From Luteimonas gilva (GTDB lineage: Bacteria > Pseudomonadota > Gammaproteobacteria > Xanthomonadales > Xanthomonadaceae), in the NCBI RefSeq assembly GCF_005239095.1, contig NZ_SZUA01000001.1, positions 150,848 through 214,847 on the forward strand: a stretch of 64,000 nt of DNA, written 5' to 3'. A model generated the notes under the pieces. The model did no database searches, was not told the DNA's origin, and was given only the letters and a program-made list of their open reading frames with translations. The position numbers and the translations under genes were made by a program. Shown here piece by piece: positions 1 through 7,973 of this stretch; the stretch's first letter is position 1; each line of letters begins with the position of its first letter.

Positions 1-64
1 GTCGAGCCTGCTCGACTGCTTTTATCGCAATGGAACGAGAGCAGTCGAGCAGGCTCGACTCTAC
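1..64. repeat. Palindromic repeat, family B (copy 1)
   Basis: Inverted repeat with 20-nt arms (1-20 and 40-59, core GTCGAGCCTGCTCGACTGCT) around a 19-nt loop. The right arm continues into TCTAC. The same arms recur at 55354-55423 and, as a single arm, at 62414-62438, so this is a dispersed family rather than a local hairpin. The left end is cut by the window edge. Confidence 0.85.
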
Positions 65-93
65 CAAGGCGGATCGGACGAAAAGAACGCGGA

Positions 94-657
94 TCAGGCG
101 AAGAGGGATACGCCGGGCACCAGCCACAGCGAGAGGCTGGCCAGCAGCGTGCCGATGCCGGTCGCTGCTAGCACGTCGCTCGGATAATGCAGCCCCAGCA
201 CGATGCGCGACACCGCGACGCTGGCGGTGAACGGGATCAACACCCAAGCCAGCATCGGATAGTGAGCCAGCGCCACTAGCGTGAACGCGACCGCGTGCAG
301 CGTATGCCCGGACGGGAAACTGAATTCGTCCAACGGTGCGACCCAAGCGCGGATGCGCAGATCCGAAGCGCAGGGACGCGGGCGCTTGGTCCAGCCCTTG
401 AGCAGCTTGTACAAGCCGAGCGAAACCACGCCGGTGGCGGCCAAGTGCGCCGAGGCTTTCAGGCCTTCGTAGCCGTCGAACAGCACCATCGCAGCCATCA
501 GCGCGTACCAGAACATGCCGTCGCCCAAGCGGCTGATCGCCGCGAAATAGGCGCGCGCGCCTTGGCGGTCGGCCCAATGGTTCGCGCGCAGGCACCAATG
601 CGATTCCAAACGCCGTCCGCGGGCAGCGAACGGTTCACGCCGAGGCAGCGGATGCAT
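94..657 (-). CDS. PAP2-superfamily membrane phosphatase
   Basis: Integral-membrane acid phosphatase of the PAP2 / undecaprenyl-pyrophosphatase-like superfamily, 187 aa. The three PAP2 signatures appear in order: KRPRPC (K-x6-RP type), FPSGHT with the catalytic His, and SR-x5-H-x3-D read as SRIVLGLHYPSD. Hydrophobic segments separate them. The family removes phosphate from lipid phosphates at the outer face of the inner membrane; the substrate here is unknown. The ATG at 657 was chosen because it gives a normal PAP2 N-terminus. The gene overlaps the 3' end of the upstream glycosyltransferase by 23 bp, which suggests coupled translation and a shared role in envelope lipid or glycan metabolism (inference). 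Confidence 0.85.
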   Translation of the reverse strand: MHPLPRREPFAARGRRLESHWCLRANHWADRQGARAYFAAISRLGDGMFWYALMAAMVLFDGYEGLKASAHLAATGVVSLGLYKLLKGWTKRPRPCASDLRIRAWVAPLDEFSFPSGHTLHAVAFTLVALAHYPMLAWVLIPFTASVAVSRIVLGLHYPSDVLAATGIGTLLASLSLWLVPGVSLFA

Positions 658-1786
658 AAGCCCTCCTGGTGTCGGCCAAGCGCGTGAGCGCATCGTCGAA
701 ATCGGCGGCGACCTGTTCGGGCCGCAGCATGGCCACGGCCTGGCGCGCGGCCGCGCCCATCGTCGCGCGCAACTCGCGATCGGCGCCGAGGCGGGCGGCG
801 GCGGAAACGAAGCCTTCGTCGTCGCCGTCGCGGATCGCCGCGCCGTGGACGCCGTGGCGCAGGTATTCGCGCGCCGCGCCGTAATCGAAGGCGACGGTCG
901 GCAGGCCGCTGGCCATCGCTTCGAGGGTGACGTTGCCGAAGGTCTCGGTGCGGCTCGGAAACAGGAACAGATCGCCGCTGGCGAAATGCCGCGCCACGTC
1001 CGCGCCGCGCTGCACGCCGCAGAACACGAAATCCGGGTTTTCCTGGGCCAATTTCTGCCGCGACGGGCCGTCGCCCACCCACACGAAGCGCGCTTGCGGC
1101 TGCCGCTTCTGCAGCTCGCGGAACGCGCGCACGGCCAGTTGCAGATTCTTTTCCGGCGCGATCCGGCCCAGATAGATCACCGCCAGGCCGTCGTCGCCGA
1201 CGCCCCAAGCGCGGCGCAGTTCGGGATCGCGCTTGGCCGGATCGAACAACGACGTATCGACCGCGCGCGGCAGCCGGAACACGTTCTCGAAACGTTCTCC
1301 GCGCAGGAAATCGGCGAGTTCGCGGGTCGGCACCAAAGTGGCGTCGGCGCGGTTGTGGAAGCGGCGCATCCAGCCCAGCGCGGTGCGCTGCAGAAAGGCC
1401 GCGCCGTAGTCGCGCATGTATTCGTCGAAGCGGGTGTGGAAGCCGGTCGCGGCCGGGATGCCCAGACGCCGTGCCGCGCGCAGCGCCGACCAGCCCAGCG
1501 GGCCTTCGGTGGCGATGTAGATCGCGTCCGGCGTCGAGTCTCGCCAAGCCGCAGCGAGTTTGCGGGTGGCGGGAAAGCCGAAACGCAGCCCCGGATAGCG
1601 CGGCAGCGGTGCGCCGCGGACCAGCAATTCGTGCAGCGCTTTCGAGTCTTTTTCGCCGGCTTGGCGGGGACGCACCACCGCGACTTCGTGCCCGCGCGCG
1701 CGCAAACCTTCCTCGAGTCCGCGAACGGTCAGCGCGACGCCGTTGACCTCGGGCGGGTACGTCTCGGTGACGATGGCGTAGCGCAT
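635..1786 (-). CDS. GT4-family (GT-B fold) glycosyltransferase
   Basis: Retaining glycosyltransferase of 383 aa. The N-terminus MRYAIVTETYPPEVNG is the usual first strand of GT4 enzymes that act on lipid or glycan acceptors. The C-terminal half carries the nucleotide-sugar E-x7-E motif in FPSRTETFGNVTLEAMASG. A longer open frame exists upstream, but the family alignment begins at the ATG at 1786. Close relatives in proteobacteria transfer mannose or related sugars to diacylglycerol or glycolipids, so a membrane glycolipid product is plausible but not shown. It overlaps the downstream PAP2 phosphatase gene. Confidence 0.88.
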   Translation of the reverse strand: MRYAIVTETYPPEVNGVALTVRGLEEGLRARGHEVAVVRPRQAGEKDSKALHELLVRGAPLPRYPGLRFGFPATRKLAAAWRDSTPDAIYIATEGPLGWSALRAARRLGIPAATGFHTRFDEYMRDYGAAFLQRTALGWMRRFHNRADATLVPTRELADFLRGERFENVFRLPRAVDTSLFDPAKRDPELRRAWGVGDDGLAVIYLGRIAPEKNLQLAVRAFRELQKRQPQARFVWVGDGPSRQKLAQENPDFVFCGVQRGADVARHFASGDLFLFPSRTETFGNVTLEAMASGLPTVAFDYGAAREYLRHGVHGAAIRDGDDEGFVSAAARLGADRELRATMGAAARQAVAMLRPEQVAADFDDALTRLADTRRAYASAASA

Positions 1787-1912
1787 GCGGATTCCCCGGC
1801 TTCTTGCCGGACGTTCCGCAGATGCTGCGCGGGCGCCATGAAACGCCTGTTGCATGCCGGTGACCGCCGCATGACAGCGGTTCCGGCGTTCAGCCGGCAA
1901 TAAAAAGCGGTG

Positions 1913-1952
1913 CAATAAAAGAGGCGCATACGTTGGGGGACGCATGCGCCTC
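1913..1952 (-). terminator. Rho-independent terminator after ppx
   Basis: A 9-bp perfect stem (gaggcgcat, 1921-1929, with atgcgcctc, 1944-1952) is followed in the minus direction by TTTTATT. It sits after the repeat that trails ppx, so it probably ends the phoB-phoR-ppk1-ppx transcript before the next gene begins at 1786. The loop is 14 nt, longer than usual. Confidence 0.6.
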
Positions 1953-2060
1953 GACGCGGGGTGCCGGGATGCCGCCCTGCCAAGGATCCGCATCGCCGGG
2001 GCCTAATTTCCGGGTCCTGCGGCGGGCGTCAATCCTGGGGCGGACCCTAGGCCCTGCTTC

Positions 2061-2150
2061 TTTGTAGGAGCGGCTTTAGCCGCGAGCTTTCTCGATCAGG
2101 TCGCGCGAACGTGAGGGGAAGAGCTCGCGGCTAAAGCCGCTCCTACAAAA
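2061..2150. repeat. Palindromic repeat, family A (copy 1)
   Basis: REP-like inverted repeat whose arms read TGTAGGAGCGGCTTTAGCCGC then GAGCT, with the complement at 2122-2149. This is the commonest family in the window, with seven copies: here, 11731, 28998, 33095, 37177, 48512 and 48986. Each arm contains its own small hairpin (GCGGCTTTAGCCGC). It lies four bases beyond the ppx stop codon. Confidence 0.9.
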
Positions 2151-2153
2151 GTA

Positions 2154-3686
2154 TTAAGCCAGGAACGGCTTGAAGCCGATCCCCAATCCGGCCAGGCCTT
2201 CGACTTCGCCCAGCATGTCCTGTCGCAGCAGCGGCCGCGCGTCGACCCAAGAGCGCGACAGCACCAATTCCATGCGTTCGCCGTTGACGCTCAGGTCGAG
2301 CTTCGGAATCGGGTCGGCGTCGTGCGAACGGTGCAGCGACACCGCCAAGCGCAGCAGCGCGGCCTTGCGTTTGGCGCTGAGCAGCAGGCGGTCGGGCAGG
2401 GCGTCGAACGCGCTCTTGGATACGTTGCGGCGATGCGAGCGGACCAGCGAAGCGAGCACCTGCTGCTCCTGGCGCGAGAAGCCGGCGATGTCCGAATTCT
2501 CCAGCACGTAGGCGCCGTGCACGTGGTATTGGCTGTGCGCGATCGCCAGGCCGGTTTCGTGCAGGCGCGCGGCCCAGCCGAGCATGTGCGCGTCGTCGGC
2601 GTCCATCGACCAGGCTTCGGCCGCCTGCTCGAACAAGGCCAGCGCCGTTTGTTCGACCCGCGCGGCTTGTTGCGTGTCGATGCCGTAGCGCTGCATCAAC
2701 GCCGCCACCGAGGCTTCGCGCGGATCGTCGGCGCCGCCGCGGCCGAGCATGTCGTACAGCACGCCTTCGCGCAGCGCGGCCTTGCTGACGGCCATGCGCT
2801 GCAGGCCCAGCACTTCGAACGCGGCTTCGAGGATCAGCAAGCCGCCGGCGATGATCGGCCGGCGCTCGTCGGACAAGCCGGGCAGGTCGATGTCCTGGAT
2901 GCGCTCGGCCTGCAGCAGGCGATCGCGCACCACCGGCAAAGCTTCGGCGGTCACCGCGCCCTTGGTCAGCTTCATCGCCGCGCAGATGTCGCCGATGGCC
3001 TTGTTGGTGCCGGAAGAACCCAGCGCCTCGTGCCAGCCGAGCGTGCGGTAGGCGACGGTGAACTGCTGGAATTCGGCCGCGACTTCGGTCAACGCTTCGC
3101 GCCAGCGTTTTTTCGACAATTTGCCGTTGCCGAAGAAGCGGCGCGTGCTGGCGACGCAGCCGACCTGCAGGCTTTCGCGTTCGATCGCATCGAAACCGCT
3201 GCCGATGATGCATTCGGTGGAGCCGCCGCCGATGTCGATCACCAAGCGCAGCTGCTGCGGCTTGGGCGGCTGCGCATGGGCCACGCCCAGATAGACCAAG
3301 CGCGCTTCTTCGCGGCCGGACACCACTTCGATGGCGTGGCCGAGCGCGGTTTCGGCGGGCACCAGGAACGATTGCGGCGCCGACAACTGGCGCACGGTAT
3401 TGGTCGCCACCGCGCGCACGCGCTGCGGCGGGATGTCGCGGATGCGCTGGCCGAAGCGCGCCAGGCAATCGAGCGCGCGCTGCTTCACTTCGGCGTTCAA
3501 GCCGCCTTTGCCTTCCAGGCCTTCGGCCAGGCGCACGGTTTCGCGCAGCCGGTCGACGATGCGCAATTGGCCGAGCGTGTAGCGCGCGACCACCATGTGG
3601 AAGCTGTTGGAACCCAGGTCGATCGCGGCGAGCATGTCGCCGTCCTTGAGAGGCGGCGCGGAGGCGATTGCGGGGTTCGAACTCAT
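2154..3686 (-). CDS. ppx: Exopolyphosphatase (Ppx/GppA family)
   Basis: Hydrolyses terminal phosphates from polyphosphate, and possibly pppGpp as in other Ppx/GppA members. It has 510 aa, normal for the long gammaproteobacterial form. The N-terminal ASKHA phosphate-binding strand reads LAAIDLGSNSFHMVV, and a second glycine-rich block (VIDIGGGSTE) is present, followed by the helical HD-like C-terminal half. The start ATG (3684-3686) overlaps the ppk1 stop in an ATGA, so the polymer-degrading enzyme is translationally coupled to the polymer-making one. It is the last gene of the phoB-phoR-ppk1-ppx operon. Confidence 0.95.
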   Translation of the reverse strand: MSSNPAIASAPPLKDGDMLAAIDLGSNSFHMVVARYTLGQLRIVDRLRETVRLAEGLEGKGGLNAEVKQRALDCLARFGQRIRDIPPQRVRAVATNTVRQLSAPQSFLVPAETALGHAIEVVSGREEARLVYLGVAHAQPPKPQQLRLVIDIGGGSTECIIGSGFDAIERESLQVGCVASTRRFFGNGKLSKKRWREALTEVAAEFQQFTVAYRTLGWHEALGSSGTNKAIGDICAAMKLTKGAVTAEALPVVRDRLLQAERIQDIDLPGLSDERRPIIAGGLLILEAAFEVLGLQRMAVSKAALREGVLYDMLGRGGADDPREASVAALMQRYGIDTQQAARVEQTALALFEQAAEAWSMDADDAHMLGWAARLHETGLAIAHSQYHVHGAYVLENSDIAGFSRQEQQVLASLVRSHRRNVSKSAFDALPDRLLLSAKRKAALLRLAVSLHRSHDADPIPKLDLSVNGERMELVLSRSWVDARPLLRQDMLGEVEGLAGLGIGFKPFLA

Positions 3687-5776
3687 CCGCAGATTTTAGC
3701 CAACAACGAGGTCTGCGCGGAATGCGGCGCAGCGCCGTCCTGCGGCGACAGCTTGCGGTAGCCGCCGTCGGCGCGCAGTTCCCAAGCGTTGAGGTTGTCG
3801 GCCAGATAGTTGTCCAGCGCTTCCTCGCGCACGCGCGCGGCGAGTTCCGGGTCCAGGATCGGGAATGCGGTCTCGACCCGGCGCAGCAAATTGCGCTCCA
3901 ACCAGTCGGCGCTGGTGCAGAACAAATCCGGTTCGCCGTCGTTGCCGAACCAATAGACGCGGCTGTGCTCGAGGAACCGGCCGACGATCGAGCGCACGCG
4001 GATGTTTTCGGATACGCCCGGAACGCCGGGCCGCAGCGTGCAGGCGCCGCGCACGATCAGGTCGATCTGCACGCCGGCTTGCGAGGCCGCGTACAGCGCG
4101 CGCACCACCTGCGGCTCGTTCAGCGCGTTCATCTTGGCGATGATCCGGCCTCGCCGGCCTTCGCGCGCGTGGCGCGCTTCGCGTTCGATGCGCTCGAGCA
4201 CGCCGGTGTGCAAGGTGAACGGCGATTGCAGCAGGCGCTTGAGTTCGATCGCCGGCGCCAAGCCGGAAATCTGCTGGAAGATCTGGTGGACGTCGCTGCC
4301 GATCTCCGGATCGGCGGTGAGCAGGCTGATGTCGGTATAGGCGCGCGCGGTACCGCTGTGGTAGTTGCCGGTGCCCATGTGCACGTAGCGGCGGAGCTTG
4401 CGGCCTTCGCGGCGCACGATCAGGAGCATCTTGGCGTGGGTCTTGTAGCCCACCACGCCGTACACGACTTGCACGCCGGCTTCCTGCAGGCGGTCGGCGA
4501 AGGCCAGGTTGGCTTCTTCGTCGAAGCGCGCGCGCAGCTCGACCACCACGGTCACGTCCTTGCCGTTGCGCGCCGCCTGGACCAGGTGCTCGACGATCTG
4601 CGATTCGCGGCCGGTGCGGTATAGGGTCTGCTTGATCGCCAGCACGCCGGGATCGCTGGCGGCTTGCTTCACCAGCTCCAGCACCGGCACGAACGAGTCG
4701 TACGGATGATGCAGCATCATGTCTCCGCCCGAGATGCGTTCGAACAGCGACTCGGTGCCGGACGGCACGCGCGGCTGGAACGGCACGAATTTCAGGTCGG
4801 GACGCTGCACCAGGTCGTAGATCTGGATGACGCGGTTGAGGTTGACCGGGCCGTTGATCCGGTAGACCGCGTTCTCGGGCAGGTCGAAATTCTCCAGCAG
4901 CATGCGCACGATCGGCGCCGGGCAGTCTTCGGCGATCTCCAGCCGCATCGCGCGCAAATAGCCGCGGCCGACCAGTTCGTCGCGCAGGGCCAGGGCCAGG
5001 TTCTCGACTTCGTCTTCGTCGACGATCAGCTCGGAATTGCGCGTCACCCGGAACTGGTAGGCGCCTTTCACGTCCATGCCCGGGAACAGTTCTTCGACGA
5101 AGGCCGACAGCACCGACGACAGCAGCACGAAGTCGTTCTCGCCGCCGGAGATGTCCTGCGGCAGTTGGATGATGCGCGACAGCGAGCGCGGCGCGCGCAC
5201 GATCGCCAGATGGCCGGCGCGTCCGAACGCGTCCTTGCCTTCCAGTACGACCACGATGTTGAGCGACTTGTTGAGGATCTTCGGGAACGGATGGGCCGGA
5301 TCCAGTCCCAGCGGCGACAGCACCGGCATGATCTCGTCGCGGAAATAGGCGCGCAGCCAGCGCGACTGCTTCGCGTTCCAGGAATTGCGGCCCAGCACGC
5401 GGATGCCGGCTTCGGTCAGCGCCGGGCGCAGGTCTTCGTTCCAGCAGCGGTATTGCGCGTCGACCAGTTCGGCCGCGCGGTCGTGGATCTGCTTGAGCAC
5501 CGTCGCCGGCGACAGGCCGTCGTGCGCCGAGACCATGCCGAAATCCTGCGCATGGCGCACCGTCGCCGCGCGGATCTCGAAGAATTCGTCCAGGTTCGTG
5601 CAGGAAATGCACAGATAGCGCAGCCGTTCCAATAGCGGCACCTGCGCGTCCTGGGCCTGGGCCAGCACGCGGAAATTGAAGTCGAGCTGCGACAGTTCGC
5701 GGTTGAAATAAAGACCGGGATCGCGCAGCGCGTCCAGATCGGGCGAAGGAACCTGCAGATCGACTTGTGCGTTCAT
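3683..5776 (-). CDS. ppk1: Polyphosphate kinase 1
   Basis: Makes polyphosphate reversibly from ATP. The 697-aa protein begins MNAQVDLQVPSPD, and the N domain follows at YFNRELSQLDFN. The autophosphorylated-His region reads KTHAKMLLIVRREG, and the second conserved His lies in SIVGRFLEHSRVYWF. The open frame continues upstream through phoR in another register, but protein similarity starts at the ATG at 5776. That start overlaps the phoR stop (ATGA), and the stop overlaps the ppx start in the same way. Membership of a Pho operon fits induction under phosphate limitation. Confidence 0.97.
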   Translation of the reverse strand: MNAQVDLQVPSPDLDALRDPGLYFNRELSQLDFNFRVLAQAQDAQVPLLERLRYLCISCTNLDEFFEIRAATVRHAQDFGMVSAHDGLSPATVLKQIHDRAAELVDAQYRCWNEDLRPALTEAGIRVLGRNSWNAKQSRWLRAYFRDEIMPVLSPLGLDPAHPFPKILNKSLNIVVVLEGKDAFGRAGHLAIVRAPRSLSRIIQLPQDISGGENDFVLLSSVLSAFVEELFPGMDVKGAYQFRVTRNSELIVDEDEVENLALALRDELVGRGYLRAMRLEIAEDCPAPIVRMLLENFDLPENAVYRINGPVNLNRVIQIYDLVQRPDLKFVPFQPRVPSGTESLFERISGGDMMLHHPYDSFVPVLELVKQAASDPGVLAIKQTLYRTGRESQIVEHLVQAARNGKDVTVVVELRARFDEEANLAFADRLQEAGVQVVYGVVGYKTHAKMLLIVRREGRKLRRYVHMGTGNYHSGTARAYTDISLLTADPEIGSDVHQIFQQISGLAPAIELKRLLQSPFTLHTGVLERIEREARHAREGRRGRIIAKMNALNEPQVVRALYAASQAGVQIDLIVRGACTLRPGVPGVSENIRVRSIVGRFLEHSRVYWFGNDGEPDLFCTSADWLERNLLRRVETAFPILDPELAARVREEALDNYLADNLNAWELRADGGYRKLSPQDGAAPHSAQTSLLAKICG

Positions 5777-7107
5777 TTGCCGGTGGCCAACAAAGGTTGA
5801 GAGGCGTGTTCGCGCGCGTGCACGCGCTCGGCGCCGAAATGGCAGGAGAAAGTGCTGCCGCGGCCGACCTCGCTCTGGATCTCGAGCCGGGCCTGGTGCA
5901 GGTTCAGCACGTGTTTGACGATAGAAAGCCCCAGCCCGGTGCCGCCGCTTTCGCGGGTGCGGCTGGTGGAGACGCGGTAGAAGCGTTCGGTGATGCGCGG
6001 CAGGTGCGCGGCGGGGATGCCGTAGCCGGTGTCGCTGACCCGCAGCACGGCGCCTTCGCCGTCGCGTTCGAAGCGGATGCCGATGCTGCCGCCGGCCGGG
6101 GTGTAGCGCACCGCGTTGGCGACCAGGTTGGAGAAGGCGCTGTGCAATTCCTTGGTCGAACCCCACAGGTCCAACTGGGCGTTGTCTTCGACCACGATGT
6201 GATGGCGCTGCTGGCTCAGCGCTTCGGCCTCGCGCTTGAGTGTGGTCATCATCGGCGCCATCGCCACGCTTTCGTCGGGAAGCCGATCCTGCGCCTCCAA
6301 TCGTGACAATGTCAGCAGGTCCTCGACCAATTGGGTCATGCGCTGGGACTGGCGCTGCATCTCGGCCAGCATCGGCGCCCATTCCGGCTTTTCGGATGGG
6401 TCCAGCATCTCCAGATAGCCGTGGACCACGGTCAACGGCGTGCGCAGCTCGTGCGAGACGTTGGCGACGAAGTCGCGGCGCACTTGCTCCAGCCGCATGA
6501 GCTTGCTGACGTCGCGCGCGACCAGCAGCCACAACTCCTCGGAATAGGGGATCAAGCGCAGGCTGATCCGCGTCTCGGCGTTGACCGGCGAGGGCGCGTC
6601 CATCAGCGGTTCGGCGTTGCGGCCCAAGGCCAGCCAGCGCGAGATCGGCAGGTTGTGCAGGCGCTGGCCGATCGGCGCGCCGATGTCTTGCGGGTATTCC
6701 AGGCCGAGCAGGGCGGTGGCGGCTTCGTTGAACCACTGCACGCGCTGGCTGTTGCGTTCCACCACCACGACCGCGTCGGGAAGCGCGGCGGCTGCGGCGC
6801 GGTAGGCGCGCAGCATGTCCAGCAAACGCCGCTTGCGTCCGCGCATTTCTGCCTGGCCGCGGTGCAGCAGGCGGTCGAGTTCGTTCCAGATCCCTTCGCC
6901 CCTGGGCGGCGCCAGACGCTGGCGCGCGGTGAGCCGCATCAGCACGTCGCGCAGTTTCCAGTAGTGCCAAGCGACGATACCCAACGCGGCCGCGGTGAGC
7001 ACCGGCCAGACGTAGCCGATCGCCAAACCCAGCAACGTCGCCGCGCCGAGTACGGCGACGAGGGCGCCGAGGGTGCGGAACCAGGCGTTTTGGGCGCGGG
7101 GAGGCAT
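5773..7107 (-). CDS. phoR: Phosphate-regulon sensor histidine kinase PhoR
   Basis: Inner-membrane kinase of the PhoB/PhoR two-component system, 444 aa. Two hydrophobic segments (about residues 12-48) anchor the N-terminus with almost no periplasmic loop, as in PhoR. A PAS region follows (about 105-200). The H box is VSHELRTPL with His219, the N box is SAFSNLVANAVRYTP, and the G boxes are DTGYGIP and GGTGLGL. It lies directly downstream of phoB and is coupled to ppk1 by ATGA. No phoU or pst gene is adjacent, so contact with the transporter would involve genes elsewhere. Confidence 0.95.
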   Translation of the reverse strand: MPPRAQNAWFRTLGALVAVLGAATLLGLAIGYVWPVLTAAALGIVAWHYWKLRDVLMRLTARQRLAPPRGEGIWNELDRLLHRGQAEMRGRKRRLLDMLRAYRAAAAALPDAVVVVERNSQRVQWFNEAATALLGLEYPQDIGAPIGQRLHNLPISRWLALGRNAEPLMDAPSPVNAETRISLRLIPYSEELWLLVARDVSKLMRLEQVRRDFVANVSHELRTPLTVVHGYLEMLDPSEKPEWAPMLAEMQRQSQRMTQLVEDLLTLSRLEAQDRLPDESVAMAPMMTTLKREAEALSQQRHHIVVEDNAQLDLWGSTKELHSAFSNLVANAVRYTPAGGSIGIRFERDGEGAVLRVSDTGYGIPAAHLPRITERFYRVSTSRTRESGGTGLGLSIVKHVLNLHQARLEIQSEVGRGSTFSCHFGAERVHAREHASQPLLATGK

Positions 7108-7177
7108 GCGTGGATTGTGACAGGGTGGGAAAGGGGGAAGGGTTATCCGCGTGCCGTTCCGCCGGTCCCGCCGGCGG

Positions 7178-7879
7178 TCACAGCGCCGCCGAGAACCGGT
7201 AGCCGGCGCCGCGCACGGTCTGCACCATGCCGTCGAGCTGGTGCGGTTCCAGGGTCTTGCGTAGGCGGCGGATGTGCACGTCCACGGTGCGCTCCTCCAC
7301 GTACACGCTGCCGCCCCACACGTGGTCGAGCAACTGCGAGCGCGTGTAGACGCGTTCCGGATGGGTCATGAAGAAATGCAGCAAGCGGTATTCGGTGGGC
7401 CCGATCGGCACCGGCGACGGCGCGCCGCCGTTTTCGGCGAACACGCGGTGCGCGGCGCCGTCGATGCGCAATGCGCCGATCGCGACGCTGCCGTCTTCGT
7501 CGTCCTCGCGCGAGCGGCGCATCACCGCGCGGATCCGCGCCAGCAGTTCGCGCGCCGAAAAGGGCTTGACCACGTAGTCGTCGACGCCGGCTTCCAGGCC
7601 GCCGACGCGGTCGTTCTCCTCGCCGCGCGCGGTGAGCATGATGATCGGGATCTCGCGGGTCAGCGGATCCTTGCGCCAGCGCCGGGCCAGTTCCAGGCCG
7701 CTGGTGCCGGGGAGCATCCAGTCGAGCAGGATCAAGTCGGGCACGTGGTCGGCGATGGCCGATTGCGCTTCGCGCGCGTCGCCGGCGTGGATCGGGTCGA
7801 ACTCGCCCTTGCGCAGGGCGAAGGCGACCATGTCGCGGATGGCGGGCTCGTCGTCGACGATCAGGATTTTCTTTTGCAT
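7178..7879 (-). CDS. phoB: Phosphate-regulon response regulator PhoB
   Basis: OmpR/PhoB-type transcription factor of 233 aa. The receiver domain has the acidic pair in ILIVDDEP, phospho-acceptor Asp53 in LLDWMLPG and Lys105 in VVKPFS. The C-terminal winged helix includes RTVDVHIRRLRKTL and ends TVRGAGYRFS. It is first in the operon with phoR, ppk1 and ppx and activates genes under low phosphate in relatives. The 70-bp gap to phoR is the only sizeable space inside the operon. Confidence 0.96.
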   Translation of the reverse strand: MQKKILIVDDEPAIRDMVAFALRKGEFDPIHAGDAREAQSAIADHVPDLILLDWMLPGTSGLELARRWRKDPLTREIPIIMLTARGEENDRVGGLEAGVDDYVVKPFSARELLARIRAVMRRSREDDEDGSVAIGALRIDGAAHRVFAENGGAPSPVPIGPTEYRLLHFFMTHPERVYTRSQLLDHVWGGSVYVEERTVDVHIRRLRKTLEPHQLDGMVQTVRGAGYRFSAAL

Positions 7880-7950
7880 TGCGGTCGGGGGCGCCCGCGG
7901 GCGTCCTTGGCGAGGGGTGCAGCGCCAGTAGACTACGCTTTTATTACGGT

Positions 7951-7968
7951 CTCATGACCATGTTACAG
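7951..7968 (-). promoter_or_regulatory. Possible degenerate Pho box upstream of phoB
   Basis: On the minus strand the sequence CTGTAACATGGTCATGAG precedes phoB. The first seven bases fit the Pho-box repeat CTGTMAY exactly. The second repeat, at the expected 11-bp step, does not fit. This is therefore a half-site at best, suggestive only because of its position. Confidence 0.25.
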
Positions 7969-7973
7969 GCGCC

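Noticed and set aside
2322-3761. Long plus-strand frame opposite ppx.
   Set aside because: Shadow of the ppx codons; composition is typical of antisense frames and no motif is visible.
3683-6970. A single 1095-codon frame covering ppk1 and most of phoR, which would suggest a kinase-Ppk fusion.
   Set aside because: The upstream part is out of frame with phoR and is low-complexity Arg/Ala sequence; ppk1 starts cleanly at 5776 and phoR is intact in its own frame.
7951-7968. A good Pho box controlling phoB.
   Set aside because: Only one of the two 7-bp repeats fits; kept only as a weak site.
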